Positions 42,781-50,852 of a DNA stretch of 64,000 bases are shown in pieces. The notes below the pieces were generated by a model. It was not told the DNA's origin and ran no database searches. It worked only from the letters and a program-made list of their open reading frames with translations. The stretch is taken from the NCBI RefSeq assembly GCF_002797595.1, contig NZ_PGFE01000006.1, forward strand, positions 62,001 to 126,000. Direction: 5' to 3'. Numbering within the stretch: the first letter of the stretch is position 1; the number at the start of each line of letters is the position of its first letter. Both the position numbers and the translations under genes were made by a program. The DNA comes from Sediminihabitans luteus (GTDB lineage: Bacteria; Actinomycetota; Actinomycetes; Actinomycetales; Cellulomonadaceae).

Positions 42781-44292
42781 ATGACGCAGACCCCGGCGAA
42801 CGACACCCCGCACGACCTGGACACCCAGGGCACGGAGCGTGACATCGCCGGCGACGTCGTCGCCCGGGTCCTCGCCCGTGCCGGCACCGCGCGCGCCGAG
42901 GGCGGCACGGTCCACACCGCGCACGACGGCGAGCAGATCGACCTCGCCGAGCGTGCCGCGCTGCGGCGCGTCGCGGGCCTCTCGACCGAGCTCGAGGACG
43001 TCACCGAGGTCGAGTACCGGCAGCTGCGGCTCGAGCGCGTCGTGCTCGTGGGCCTCTGGTACGGCAGCGCGACCGACGCGGAGGTCTCGCTGCGCGAGCT
43101 CGCCGCGCTCGCCGAGACCGCCGGCTCCCAGGTGCTCGACGGCCTGCTGCAGCGACGCCAGAAGCCCGACCCGGGCACGTTCCTCGGCTCGGGCAAGGCC
43201 GCCGAGCTCGCCGGGATCGTCGCGGCGACGGGCGCCGACACGGTCGTCATCGACTCCGAGCTCGCTCCCTCGCAGCGCCGCGCGCTCGAGGACATCGTCA
43301 AGGTCAAGGTCGTCGACCGCACCGCGCTGATCCTCGACATCTTCGCGCAGCACGCCAAGTCCCGGGAGGGCAAGGCGCAGGTCGAGCTCGCGCAGCTCGA
43401 GTACCTGCTCCCGCGGCTTCGCGGGTGGGGCGAGTCGATGTCGCGGCAGGCCGGTGGGCAGGTCGGCGGCGCCGGGGCGGGCATGGGCTCGCGCGGTCCC
43501 GGCGAGACGAAGATCGAGCTCGACCGTCGACGGATCCGCAACCGCATGGCCAAGCTGCGGCGCGAGATCGCCGCGATGGCCCCCGCCCGCGCGACCAAGC
43601 GCGCGTCGCGCCACCGCGGCGCGATCCCCTCGGTCGCGATCGCCGGGTACACCAACGCGGGCAAGTCCTCGCTGCTCAACGCGCTCACCGGGGCGGGCGT
43701 GCTCGTCGAGAACGCGCTCTTCGCGACCCTCGACCCGACGATCCGGCGGGCGCAGACCGAGGACGGGCGCGTCTACACGCTCGCCGACACGGTCGGGTTC
43801 GTGCGCCACCTGCCGCACCAGCTCGTCGAGGCGTTCCGCTCGACGCTCGAGGAGGTAGGCGAGGCCGACCTGCTGCTGCACGTGGTCGACGTCTCGCACC
43901 CCGACCCCGAGGGGCAGATCGCGGCGGTGCGTGAGGTGCTCGCCGACGTCCCGGGCGCGAGCGACGTGCCCGAGGTGATCGTGCTCAACAAGGCCGACGT
44001 CGCCGACCCCGAGGTCGTCGCGCGCGTCCGGCTCAAGGAGCGCCGCACGATCCTCGTCTCGGCGCACACCGGGCTCGGCATCGACAGCCTGCTCGAGCTC
44101 GTCACCGCCGAGCTGCCGCGGCCCGCGGTCGAGATCGACCTCGTCGTGCCGTACTCGCGCGGCGACCTCGTGCACCGTGTGCACGAGTCGGGCGAGATCA
44201 CGCACGAGGAGCACACCGGGGCGGGCACGCTGCTGCGCGGGCGCGTCGACGAGACGCTCGCGGCCGAGCTGGCGGCGGTCGCCGTCGGCTGA
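42781..44292 (+). CDS. hflX: GTPase HflX
   Basis: HflX binds the 50S subunit and splits stalled ribosomes under stress. The 503-residue protein has the HflX N-terminal domain with PGTFLGSGKAAELAGIV, a coiled-coil region with GRGPGETKIE-like sequence (RGPGETKIELDRRRIRNR), and the G domain. G-domain motifs are GYTNAGKSSLLNAL, a switch with DPTIRR, DTVGFVRHLPHQLVEAF and NKAD. ATG 42781 is chosen on a GAGAGG ribosome site and on the loss of conservation upstream. The 179-bp gap before it has an inverted GGGACGAATTCCC-like element but no clear promoter. Confidence 0.95.
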   Translation: MTQTPANDTPHDLDTQGTERDIAGDVVARVLARAGTARAEGGTVHTAHDGEQIDLAERAALRRVAGLSTELEDVTEVEYRQLRLERVVLVGLWYGSATDAEVSLRELAALAETAGSQVLDGLLQRRQKPDPGTFLGSGKAAELAGIVAATGADTVVIDSELAPSQRRALEDIVKVKVVDRTALILDIFAQHAKSREGKAQVELAQLEYLLPRLRGWGESMSRQAGGQVGGAGAGMGSRGPGETKIELDRRRIRNRMAKLRREIAAMAPARATKRASRHRGAIPSVAIAGYTNAGKSSLLNALTGAGVLVENALFATLDPTIRRAQTEDGRVYTLADTVGFVRHLPHQLVEAFRSTLEEVGEADLLLHVVDVSHPDPEGQIAAVREVLADVPGASDVPEVIVLNKADVADPEVVARVRLKERRTILVSAHTGLGIDSLLELVTAELPRPAVEIDLVVPYSRGDLVHRVHESGEITHEEHTGAGTLLRGRVDETLAAELAAVAVG

Positions 44293-44296
44293 CCCG

Positions 44297-44332
44297 GGTC
44301 CCGCGCGGGCCCACGCGGTCCCACGCGGGACC
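44297..44332 (+). terminator. Terminator after hflX
   Basis: GGTCCCGCG pairs with CGCGGGACC around an 18-base loop, a few bases after the stop. Confidence 0.5.
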
Positions 44333-44363
44333 GTCGCTGGGGGCGTCCGTGGAGAACCTTCCT

Positions 44364-44440
44364 GCAGGACCGTCGTGCAGGACCGTCGTGCAGGACCTTC
44401 GTGCAGGACCTTCGTGCAGGACCTCGTGCGGGAGCTTCGT
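44364..44440. repeat. 13-bp tandem repeat, about six copies, between hflX and dinG
   Basis: Units of GCAGGACCGTCGT: two exact copies, two with T at position 9, one 12-base copy and one diverged copy. The period is not a multiple of three and no convincing reading frame runs through, so it is probably non-coding. The rest of the 251-bp gap holds only the hflX terminator and the dinG promoter. Confidence 0.9.
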
Positions 44441-44531
44441 GCCTGGTCCCCGGGCGGGACGTCCGCGGCGGCGTCCGCGCGTTAGCGTCCACAGGACCGG
44501 GTGCGGCGGTCCGACCGTCGCACCCGACCCG

Positions 44532-44537
44532 TAGGAT
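44532..44537 (+). promoter_or_regulatory. dinG leaderless promoter -10
   Basis: TAGGAT, six bases before the dinG GTG. No LexA-like palindrome is visible in this intergenic region. Confidence 0.6.
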
Positions 44538-44543
44538 CGTCCG

Positions 44544-46601
44544 GTGGACGCGCCGAGCACCGACCAGACCCCTGCGGGACCCGGCGACGGGGTCGCCACC
44601 GACGACGCGACCGCCGAGATCGAGGCGATGCTCGACGCAGCCGTGGGCGTGCTGGGCGGTCGTCGCCGCGACGGGCAGGCCCGCATGGCGCGCGCCGTGC
44701 ACGAGGCGGTCGACTCGGGGGAGCACCTGCTCGTGCAGGCCGGCACGGGGACGGGAAAGTCCCTCGGCTACCTCGTGCCCGCGGTGCGCCACGCGGTGAC
44801 GGCCGACGAGCGCGTCGTGGTCTCGACCGCGACCCTCGCGCTGCAGCGTCAGGTCATCACGCGCGACCTCCCTCTCGTGGTCGAGGCGGTCGCCCCGATG
44901 CTGCCGCGCCGTCCGGAGATCGCGCTGCTCAAGGGCTGGCACAACTACGCGTGCGCGCACAAGGTCGCCGGCGGCTACCCCGACGAGGAGCCCACGCTGT
45001 TCGACATGCCCGGCGCCGAGCACGCGGGAGCCGCCGACCACCCGCGCGAGTCGCGGTCGGACGACGCGTCGCTGGGTGCGCAGGTCGTGCGCGCCCGCGA
45101 GTGGGCCGCCACGACCGACACGGGAGACCGGGACGACCTCGTCCCCGGCGTCTCGGACAAGGCGTGGCGTCAGATCTCCGTGACGGCGCTCGAGTGCCTG
45201 GGTCAGCGCTGCCCGATGCTCGACGGCTGCTTCCCCGAGGCCGCGCGTGCCACCGCCCGCGAGGCGGACGTCGTGGTGACCAACCACGCCATGCTCGGCA
45301 TCGCCGCCTCGGGCTCGCCCGTGGTGCTGCCCGAGCACTCCGTGGTCGTGGTCGACGAGGCGCACGAGCTCAGCGACCGGGTCACGGCCGCCGCGACGGT
45401 CGACCTGTCGGTCCCCACGATCGAGCACGCGGCGCGTCTCGCCCGTCGGCACGGGGGCGTCGCGACCGACGACCTCGACGCGGCGTCCAGGCTCCTGGGC
45501 ACCATGCTCCAGCAGCTCCCCGCCGAGCGGTTCCCCGCGGGGCTGCCCGACGAGGCGCGGGTCGTCGTCGCCGCGGTGCGGGACGCGGCACGGACGCTGG
45601 TGAGCGCGCTCAAGCCGGACACGTCGCCCGGTGCCCAGCCCGAGCCCGGGGTCAAGATGGCGCAGGCCGCGATGCTCGCGCTCGTCGAGATCGCCGAGCG
45701 CATGGCGGCCGACCCCACGGGCCACGACGTCCTGTGGTGCACGCACCCCAGCGAGTCGTGGGGCCAGGACACCACGACGCGCCTGCACGCGGCCCCGTTG
45801 GCCGTCAACGGGCTGATCCGCGAGAACCTGCTCGCGGAGCGTACGGGCGTGCTCACCTCGGCGACCCTCGCGCTCGGCGGCAGCTTCGAGCACGTCGCTC
45901 GGACCGTCGGCCTCGGTGGCGACGAGGGCGGCGCGTGGGAGGCGATGGACGTCGGCAGCCCCTTCGACTACCCGCGTCAGGGAATCCTCTACGTCGCCAA
46001 GCACCTGCCGACCCCGGGCAGGGAGGCCGCCACCGAGGGGCAGCTCGACGAGATCGAGTCGCTCGTGCGCGCCGCCGGTGGCAGGACGCTCGGGCTGTTC
46101 TCGTCGCGACGTGCCGCGCAGGCGGCGGCCGAGGCGATGCGCGAACGGCTCGACGTCCCGGTCCTGTGCCAGGGCGACGACCAGCTGCCGACGCTCGTCG
46201 CGCAGTTCGCGGAGGACCCCGAGACGTGCCTGTTCGGCACGCTCTCGCTCTGGCAGGGCGTCGACGTCCCGGGCCCGAGCTGCCAGCTCGTGCTCATCGA
46301 CCGGATCCCGTTCCCGCGCCCGGACGACCCGGTCAAGTCGGCGCGCGCCCGCGTGATCGAGCAGTCCGGCGGCAACGGGTTCATGCAGGTCTCGGCCGCG
46401 CACGCCGCGCTCCTGCTCGCCCAGGGGGCCGGGCGCCTCGTCCGCTCGGTCGACGACCGCGGCGTGGTCGCGGTGCTCGACCCGCGGCTCGAGACGGCCC
46501 GGTACGGGCAGTTCCTCGCACGGTCGATGCCACCGTTCTGGCGAACCACCGACAGGCCGACGGTCCTGGCCGCCCTCGCGAGGCTCGCGGCCCTAGGCTG
46601 A
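44544..46601 (+). CDS. dinG: DinG/XPD-family ATP-dependent DNA helicase
   Basis: A 685-residue superfamily 2 helicase of the Fe-S XPD/DinG group. Walker A is QAGTGTGKSLGYL and the DEAH box is VVVDEAHELSD. Four cysteines in NYACAHK, ALECLGQRCPMLDGC would hold the Fe-S cluster. Motif V-VI segments SLWQGVDVPGPSCQLVLIDRIPFPRPDDP and QGAGRLVRS complete the motor. The exonuclease domain of some Firmicute DinG proteins is absent. Role: unwinding damaged or R-loop DNA. It is followed 30 bp later by ldh. Confidence 0.93.
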   Translation: MDAPSTDQTPAGPGDGVATDDATAEIEAMLDAAVGVLGGRRRDGQARMARAVHEAVDSGEHLLVQAGTGTGKSLGYLVPAVRHAVTADERVVVSTATLALQRQVITRDLPLVVEAVAPMLPRRPEIALLKGWHNYACAHKVAGGYPDEEPTLFDMPGAEHAGAADHPRESRSDDASLGAQVVRAREWAATTDTGDRDDLVPGVSDKAWRQISVTALECLGQRCPMLDGCFPEAARATAREADVVVTNHAMLGIAASGSPVVLPEHSVVVVDEAHELSDRVTAAATVDLSVPTIEHAARLARRHGGVATDDLDAASRLLGTMLQQLPAERFPAGLPDEARVVVAAVRDAARTLVSALKPDTSPGAQPEPGVKMAQAAMLALVEIAERMAADPTGHDVLWCTHPSESWGQDTTTRLHAAPLAVNGLIRENLLAERTGVLTSATLALGGSFEHVARTVGLGGDEGGAWEAMDVGSPFDYPRQGILYVAKHLPTPGREAATEGQLDEIESLVRAAGGRTLGLFSSRRAAQAAAEAMRERLDVPVLCQGDDQLPTLVAQFAEDPETCLFGTLSLWQGVDVPGPSCQLVLIDRIPFPRPDDPVKSARARVIEQSGGNGFMQVSAAHAALLLAQGAGRLVRSVDDRGVVAVLDPRLETARYGQFLARSMPPFWRTTDRPTVLAALARLAALG

Positions 46602-46631
46602 CGGCCAGACAGTCGAACCCCTGGAGGACCA

Positions 46632-47615
46632 GTGAACGCCCCCGTCGCCGCACCGCCCGCGTCCAGCCGCAGCACGACCAAGCTCGCGATCGTGGGTGCG
46701 GGCGCCGTCGGGTCGACCATGGCGTACGCGGCGCTCATGCGCGGCGCTGCGCGGACCGTGGCGCTGCTCGACATCAACCGTGCGAAGGTCCAGGCCGAGG
46801 TCCTCGACCTGCGGCACGGGCTCGAGTTCATGCCTCCCGCGACGGTCGAGGGGTCCGACGACGTCGCCGTGTGCGCGGGCGCCGACGTGGTCGTCTTCAC
46901 GGCCGGGGCCAAGCAGAAGCCCGGGCAGAGCCGGCTCGACCTCGCCGAGTCGACCATCGGACTGGTGCGGACTATCCTCCCGGGGCTGCTCGACGTCGCC
47001 CCGGACGCGACGTACGTCATGGTGACGAACCCCGTCGACATCGTGACGTACGCGGCCCTCAAGGTCTCCGGCCTGCCACCGCACCAGCTCTTCGGCTCGG
47101 GCACGGTGCTCGACTCGTCGCGGCTGCGTCACCTCGTCGCCGAGCACTGCGGCGTCGCGGTCCAGAACGTGCACGCCTACATCGCGGGCGAGCACGGCGA
47201 CTCCGAGATCCCGCTGTGGTCGAGCGCGTCGATCGGCGGCGTCCCCCTGCTCGAGTGGCAGGGGAGGCCCGGGTTCGGCCCCCTCACCGCCTCGGTGCGC
47301 GAGGCGATCGCGCACGACGTCGTCCGCTCCGCCTACACGATCATCGAGGGCAAGGGGGCGACGAACTACGCGGTCGGCCTCGCCGGGTCACGGATCGTCG
47401 AGGCGATCCTCGGCGACGAGCGCCGCGTGCTCCCGGTCTCGACGCTGCTCGAGAACTTCTACGGGATCGACGACGTGTGCCTGTCGGTGCCGGCGCTCGT
47501 GGACCGTCGTGGCTGCGACGGTCGCATCGACGTGCCGCTCTCGAACGACGAGTACGACGGGCTCAAGCGGTCGGCGACCGCGCTCAAGGAGGCGGCTCGC
47601 GGGTTCGGCTTCTGA
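46632..47615 (+). CDS. ldh: L-lactate dehydrogenase
   Basis: Reduces pyruvate to L-lactate with NADH in fermentation. The 327-residue protein has the Rossmann GAGAVGSTMAYAAL, Asp in LLDINRAK for NADH, the loop GAKQKPGQSRLDL with the substrate Arg, NPVDIVTY, and the catalytic His in AGEHGDSEIPLWS. GTG 46632 has CTGGAGGA upstream. It lies close behind dinG and converges on lexA. Assignment as lactate rather than malate dehydrogenase rests on the KPGQSR loop and overall sequence. Confidence 0.93.
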   Translation: MNAPVAAPPASSRSTTKLAIVGAGAVGSTMAYAALMRGAARTVALLDINRAKVQAEVLDLRHGLEFMPPATVEGSDDVAVCAGADVVVFTAGAKQKPGQSRLDLAESTIGLVRTILPGLLDVAPDATYVMVTNPVDIVTYAALKVSGLPPHQLFGSGTVLDSSRLRHLVAEHCGVAVQNVHAYIAGEHGDSEIPLWSSASIGGVPLLEWQGRPGFGPLTASVREAIAHDVVRSAYTIIEGKGATNYAVGLAGSRIVEAILGDERRVLPVSTLLENFYGIDDVCLSVPALVDRRGCDGRIDVPLSNDEYDGLKRSATALKEAARGFGF

Positions 47616-47627
47616 CCGGTCGGTGCC

Positions 47628-47656
47628 GGTCACCGCGGCCGGCGGTCGCGGTGACC
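47628..47656. terminator. Bidirectional terminator between ldh and lexA
   Basis: GGTCACCGCG pairs with CGCGGTGACC around nine bases in the 46-bp gap between convergent genes. Confidence 0.75.
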
Positions 47657-47661
47657 TCGCG

Positions 47662-48381
47662 TCACAGGCTCCGCAGCACGCTCACGACACGCCCGAGCAC
47701 CTGCGCGTCGTCACCTGCGATGGGTGAGTAGGCGTCGTTGCGCGGGACGAGCCACACGTGGCCGTCCTGGCGCTGGAACACCTTGACCGTCGCGTCGCCG
47801 TCGATCATCGCAGCGACGATCTCGCCGTTCTCCGCGACGGGCTGACGGCGCACGACGACCCAGTCGCCGTCGCAGATCGCCGCGTCGAGCATCGAGTCGC
47901 CGACGACCTTGAGCAGGAACAGCTCGCCGTCCCCGACGAGCTGGCGGGGCAGCGGGAAGACGTCCTCCACGAGCTGCTCGGCGAGGATCGGGCCACCGGC
48001 GGCGATCCGACCCACCACGGGCACGTACGACGCCGCAGGACGCTCCGGCGTGCCCAGGTCGTCGACGCGAGCGGCCCGCTCCTCGGCGGGCGGTGCGGTG
48101 CGGCCCGGACGGACCACCTCGATGGCGCGGGGACGGTTCGGGTCGCGGCGCAGGAAGCCCTTGCGCTCGAGCGTCGTGAGCTGGTGCTTCACGCTCGACG
48201 GGCTCGTGAGGCCGACCGCGAGGCCGATCTCTCGCATGCTCGGCGGGTAGCCGCGGGCCGCGATCGAGGACTCGATCGTCTCGAGCACGAGGCGCTGCCG
48301 CTGCGTGAGCGCATCGTCGCCGTGCGCCGGCAGGGTGTGCACCTCTGCGAGCTCTGCCGTTCCGTCTGCCCGTCGAGCCAT
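47662..48381 (-). CDS. lexA: LexA repressor
   Basis: LexA represses SOS genes until RecA filaments trigger self-cleavage. The 239-residue product has a winged helix-turn-helix (about 25-90, [24 protein letters not shown]), the cleavage site Ala128-Gly129 in [13 protein letters not shown], the nucleophile Ser163 in GDSMLDAAI, and Lys200 in DATVKVF. ATG 48381 has AGGAGA at good spacing and gives the length of mycobacterial LexA. An in-frame GTG at 48519 would add 46 Asp/Gly-rich residues. A LexA box upstream indicates autoregulation. Confidence 0.96.
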   Translation of the reverse strand: MARRADGTAELAEVHTLPAHGDDALTQRQRLVLETIESSIAARGYPPSMREIGLAVGLTSPSSVKHQLTTLERKGFLRRDPNRPRAIEVVRPGRTAPPAEERAARVDDLGTPERPAASYVPVVGRIAAGGPILAEQLVEDVFPLPRQLVGDGELFLLKVVGDSMLDAAICDGDWVVVRRQPVAENGEIVAAMIDGDATVKVFQRQDGHVWLVPRNDAYSPIAGDDAQVLGRVVSVLRSL

Positions 48382-48529
48382 CGTGGTCTCCTGGTCGTCG
48401 CCGCTGCGCTCGTCCTCGATCGTGCCGGGGCGGCCACCGCGTCGTCCGCCACGACCTCCGTCGTCAGCGTCCTTCGCGGCTGCACCATCCGTCGCTGCTT
48501 CCTCGGCCGATCCAGCCACGGCCGTCGCA

Positions 48530-48612
48530 GCAACTGCGAGTTGCAGAGAGCGGAGCTCGAAAGCTGCGAGCTCACAACTCCGAGCTCACAACTGCGAGCC
48601 CATCAACTGCGA
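48530..48612 (-). repeat. Repeats and palindrome in the lexA leader
   Basis: In the lexA transcript leader, about three 14-bp units (GCGAGCTCACAACT and variants, 48566-48608, plus strand reading) lie beside the perfect inverted repeat GCAACTGCGAGTTGC (48530-48544). The stretch is AT-richer than average. Function unknown; a structured leader is possible. Confidence 0.7.
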
Positions 48613-48639
48613 AGTACGGGTGGAACCGTCCCTCCGTCC

Positions 48640-48680
48640 AGGTTAGGGGAAACGTCCCTCGGTTTCAAACACACGTTCGA
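48640..48680 (-). promoter_or_regulatory. lexA promoter with LexA box
   Basis: TCAAACACACGTTCGA (48665-48680) matches the SOS consensus at all but one base. On the minus strand TAACCT (48645-48640) is a plausible -10 about 20 bases further on. LexA would therefore repress its own gene. The implied leader is about 250 bases. Confidence 0.8.
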
Positions 48681-48731
48681 TCATGTCTCGACTTCGGCTG
48701 CTCCTCGTGCTAGAAATCGTACAGGCGTTCG

Positions 48732-48747
48732 ACGAACAGGTGTTCGA
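48732..48747 (+). promoter_or_regulatory. Second LexA box, for the LysM gene
   Basis: ACGAACAGGTGTTCGA matches the SOS consensus at all but the first base, 50 bases from the lexA box and on the side of the divergent LysM gene. This predicts SOS induction of that gene. The remainder of this 466-bp gap holds the lexA leader repeats and about 100 bases of LysM leader with no further gene. Confidence 0.8.
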
Positions 48748-48847
48748 TCAGACCAGCACCCGTCCGGAACGTTGCTCGGCACCGCGGGCCCGCGATCGGG
48801 CGGGCGGTGCGACGGCCAGTCGGTAGCAGCAGAGGCGGGAGCGGGTC

Positions 48848-49426
48848 ATGACGGTGATTTCGGTGGACGTGCCGCAGTGGCGCAAGCAGGCCGAGGCTGT
48901 TCGCGGCGAGCGTGTCGAGGTGCGCGAGGGTGCTCGGCAGCACGGCGCGGGCGCGCACCCGCACGGCAGCGTCGTTTCCCGCCCCCACGTCGCGTCGCCG
49001 GGGAGTGCTTCGCTCGCCAGGCCAGCCGCCGCGTCCGGAGGTTCCGCGCGGGCCGCTGGCGGCTCCGAGCCCGAGGTCGGCCGCTCTCGTCCGGTCGGCG
49101 GTGCTCCTGCTCCCGGGTCGGCGCCCGGTCGCCTGCGCCTGACCCGCCGAGGGCGCCTGGTGTTCTCCGCGATCGCGATCGTAGTTCTGGCGCTCGCGTT
49201 CCTCGGCGCCGGGCGCGCGGTGGCCGGGGACGTTCCGGAGCCCACCGAGGTGCGGCAGGTGCTCGTCGAGCCCGGGCAGACGCTCTGGGGGCTCGCGTCG
49301 GGCGTGACGCGCCCGGGGGCGGACGTGCGCGACACGGTCGCGTACCTCCTCGAGCTCAACGCGCTGCAGGGAGCCGAGTTGCAGGTCGGGCAGAGCGTGC
49401 TCGTTCCTGCCGGCCTCGTCGGGTAG
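48848..49426 (+). CDS. LysM-domain membrane protein, possible SOS cell-division inhibitor
   Basis: A 192-residue single-pass membrane protein. The N-terminal ~100 residues are cytoplasmic-type, charged and Ala/Gly/Pro-rich. One helix spans about 104-127, and residues about 136-187 are a LysM peptidoglycan-binding domain (QVLVEPGQTLWGLASG ... LQVGQSVLVP). Position and domain order match Rv2719c/ChiZ of mycobacteria and DivS of Corynebacterium, which lie divergent to lexA and halt division during the SOS response. The nearby LexA box supports this; function is inferred. Confidence 0.82.
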   Translation: MTVISVDVPQWRKQAEAVRGERVEVREGARQHGAGAHPHGSVVSRPHVASPGSASLARPAAASGGSARAAGGSEPEVGRSRPVGGAPAPGSAPGRLRLTRRGRLVFSAIAIVVLALAFLGAGRAVAGDVPEPTEVRQVLVEPGQTLWGLASGVTRPGADVRDTVAYLLELNALQGAELQVGQSVLVPAGLVG

Positions 49427-49622
49427 CGCAAGGTGGTGTGCAGGTTCGGCAGTGAGGCGGGTTCGGCGGTGTGCGCGTTCAGCGGTGCGGGGGGTTGGCG
49501 GTGTGCGCTTTCAGCGGTGAGGCAGGGTGCGCGTCCGCACGTGCTGCACTGCGCACGTGTGCCAGCGCTGCACTGTGATGAGGGTCACCGACGCTCAGTG
49601 CGCCCTGCACCTTGCCGTGCGG
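49427..49622. other. Non-coding stretch with degenerate repeats after the LysM gene
   Basis: About 195 bases hold imperfect repeats around TTCAGCGGTG / TTCGGCGGTG (49440-49530) and a CACGTG-flanked segment with two GCTGCACTG copies (about 49540-49575). A 64-codon frame crosses it but is Cys/Arg/Ala-rich and made by the repeats. I see no supported gene. Confidence 0.5.
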
Positions 49623-49638
49623 CTTAGGTGCGCCTAAG
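49623..49638. promoter_or_regulatory. DtxR/IdeR-like palindrome
   Basis: CTTAGGTGCGCCTAAG is a 16-bp inverted repeat in strikingly AT-richer sequence. Read as a 19-mer from TTAGGT it agrees with the DtxR/IdeR box at about 14 positions. The palindrome TAGTACTA follows at once (49640-49647) and may contain a -10. Iron-regulator binding is an inference. Confidence 0.5.
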
Positions 49639-49649
49639 TTAGTACTACC

Positions 49650-49774
49650 TCACACGGAGCCGGTCGGGGGGCCGGAGCGTGTGTGCGAGGACGGTACGCG
49701 CGAGGCGAGTCGCGCACGTTCGGTGGGGCGGGGGCGCCCCGCGAAGGGCGGTCACCCACGGTGGCCGCCCTTCG
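49650..49774 (+). ncRNA. Candidate structured small RNA ending in a strong terminator
   Basis: No plausible reading frame fills this ~125-base segment, but four hairpins follow one another. These are CACACG/CGTGTG with inner CCGG/CCGG (49651-49683), GCGCGA/TCGCGC (49698-49715), GGGGCG/CGCCCC (49725-49740) and a 15-pair terminator CGAAGGGCGG.../...CCGCCCTTCG (49742-49774). A DtxR-like palindrome lies just upstream, and nrdR has a separate promoter downstream. A free-standing regulated sRNA or a terminated leader are both possible. Confidence 0.45.
49742..49774 (+). terminator. Terminator upstream of nrdR
   Basis: CGAAGGGCGG pairs with CCGCCCTTCG; inner CACC/GGTG plus a T-G pair makes a continuous 15-pair stem with loop CAC. 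It isolates nrdR from upstream transcription. Confidence 0.8.
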
Positions 49775-49858
49775 TCGTCCGCGGCGTTCGTCAGGGGTTC
49801 GGCCGTGGGTCTCGTCGCGCGGTGCCCACCCGACCACGGACCCGCGCGGGGTGGCTGT

Positions 49859-49888
49859 TTGCAGCGTGGGGCACCCGGCACGTACGTT
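49859..49888 (+). promoter_or_regulatory. nrdR promoter
   Basis: TTGCAG (49859-49864) and TACGTT (49883-49888) are separated by 18 bases, a good sigma-70-type pair, about 40 bases before the nrdR ATG. No NrdR-box palindrome is evident. Confidence 0.6.
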
Positions 49889-49928
49889 CGGCTCGCACGC
49901 GCCGAGCCCGCCGCACCGAGGAGCACCG

Positions 49929-50426
49929 ATGCACTGTCCGTTCTGCCGTCACTCGGACTCGCGGGTCGTCGACTCGCGCACGTCGGACGACGGGTCGGCG
50001 ATCCGTCGTCGGCGGCAGTGCCCTGCGTGCCAGCGCCGCTTCTCGACCATCGAGACCGCGAGCCTCGCCGTCGTCAAGCGGTCGGGGGCGACCGAGCCGT
50101 TCAGCCGGGACAAGGTCGTGGGCGGCGTGCGCAAGGCGTGCCAGGGTCGCCCGGTCAACGAGGACGACCTCGCGATCCTCGCGCAGCGCGTCGAGGAGGC
50201 GATCCGGAGCGCCGGGAGCGCCGAGATCGACGCCTACGAGATCGGGCTCGCGATCCTCGGCCCGTTGCGTGAGCTCGACGAGGTCGCCTACCTGCGGTTC
50301 GCGAGCGTCTACCAGGCGTTCGACTCGCTCGAGGACTTCGAGTCGGCGATCGTCTCGCTGCGCGACGAGCGGCGCGCGCGTGCGGACGGCCGCGAGGCCG
50401 ACGAGGTCGTGACCACCGAGGAGTAG
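49929..50426 (+). CDS. nrdR: Transcriptional repressor NrdR
   Basis: NrdR senses ATP/dATP and represses ribonucleotide reductase genes. The 165-residue protein has the zinc ribbon CPFC...CPAC (Cys3, 6, 31, 34) with [15 protein letters not shown], then the ATP-cone (about 48-140, [24 protein letters not shown]). A Glu/Asp/Arg tail follows. The ATG has GAGGAG eight bases upstream. No reductase gene is next to it, so its targets lie elsewhere. Position near lexA is conserved in actinobacteria. Confidence 0.96.
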   Translation: MHCPFCRHSDSRVVDSRTSDDGSAIRRRRQCPACQRRFSTIETASLAVVKRSGATEPFSRDKVVGGVRKACQGRPVNEDDLAILAQRVEEAIRSAGSAEIDAYEIGLAILGPLRELDEVAYLRFASVYQAFDSLEDFESAIVSLRDERRARADGREADEVVTTEE

Positions 50427-50525
50427 CCCGGGGGTATCAGGTTGGCAAGCGTCCCCGCGTGCGGCAGGCTGGCGGCAGTGGTCGGGGTCCGTCCGGGATC
50501 CCGACGCGCACGGCAGGAGGTCGAC

Positions 50526-50711
50526 ATGACCAAGGACGAGAGCCCGGCGCAGCCGGCGAAGGACGACGCGAAGGCGAAGTTCCGCGCCGCGCTCGACCGC
50601 AAGAACGCAGGGCAGCACCGCAGCGTCGACGGGGACCGCAACACGGGCTCGGTGCACGGCTCCGAGACGGCAGGTCCGGTCCAGCGCACGTTCCGCCGCA
50701 AGTCCGGCTGA
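50526..50711 (+). CDS. DUF5302 small protein
   Basis: A 61-residue hydrophilic protein of unknown function, recognised by KAKFRAALDRKN followed by GPVQRTFRRKSG at the basic end. GGAGG precedes ATG 50526. No signal or membrane segment. Stands alone between nrdR and a convergent terminator. Confidence 0.78.
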   Translation: MTKDESPAQPAKDDAKAKFRAALDRKNAGQHRSVDGDRNTGSVHGSETAGPVQRTFRRKSG

Positions 50712-50795
50712 CGGAGCCGGGCAGGACGAAAAGAAGCACGACGACTCGCACAGCACGGCGTCGTGAACAGGCGGCGGACGTCGCTGGACGAGAGT

Positions 50796-50837
50796 CGACG
50801 CAGGGCCCGCACCGATCCCGGTGCGGGCCCTGCGTCG
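50796..50837. terminator. Bidirectional terminator before serA
   Basis: A 19-bp near-perfect stem, CGACGCAGGGCCCGCACCG with its complement, closes over ATCC. It lies between the plus-strand DUF5302 gene and the end of serA. Confidence 0.85.
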
Positions 50838-50852
50838 TGCCGGCGTGCCGCG

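Noticed and set aside
44349-44534. Small open frame through the 13-bp array before dinG
   Set aside because: The period is not a multiple of three, the product is repeat-derived and no ribosome site is present.
49433-49627. Small open frame of 64 codons upstream of nrdR
   Set aside because: It is created by degenerate repeats and rich in Cys, Arg and Ala, with no family likeness or ribosome site.
49650-49928. Cobalamin riboswitch or NrdR-box leader for nrdR
   Set aside because: No B12-box-like sequence and no NrdR-box palindrome was found, a terminator and a separate promoter lie before nrdR, and no B12-dependent reductase gene follows.
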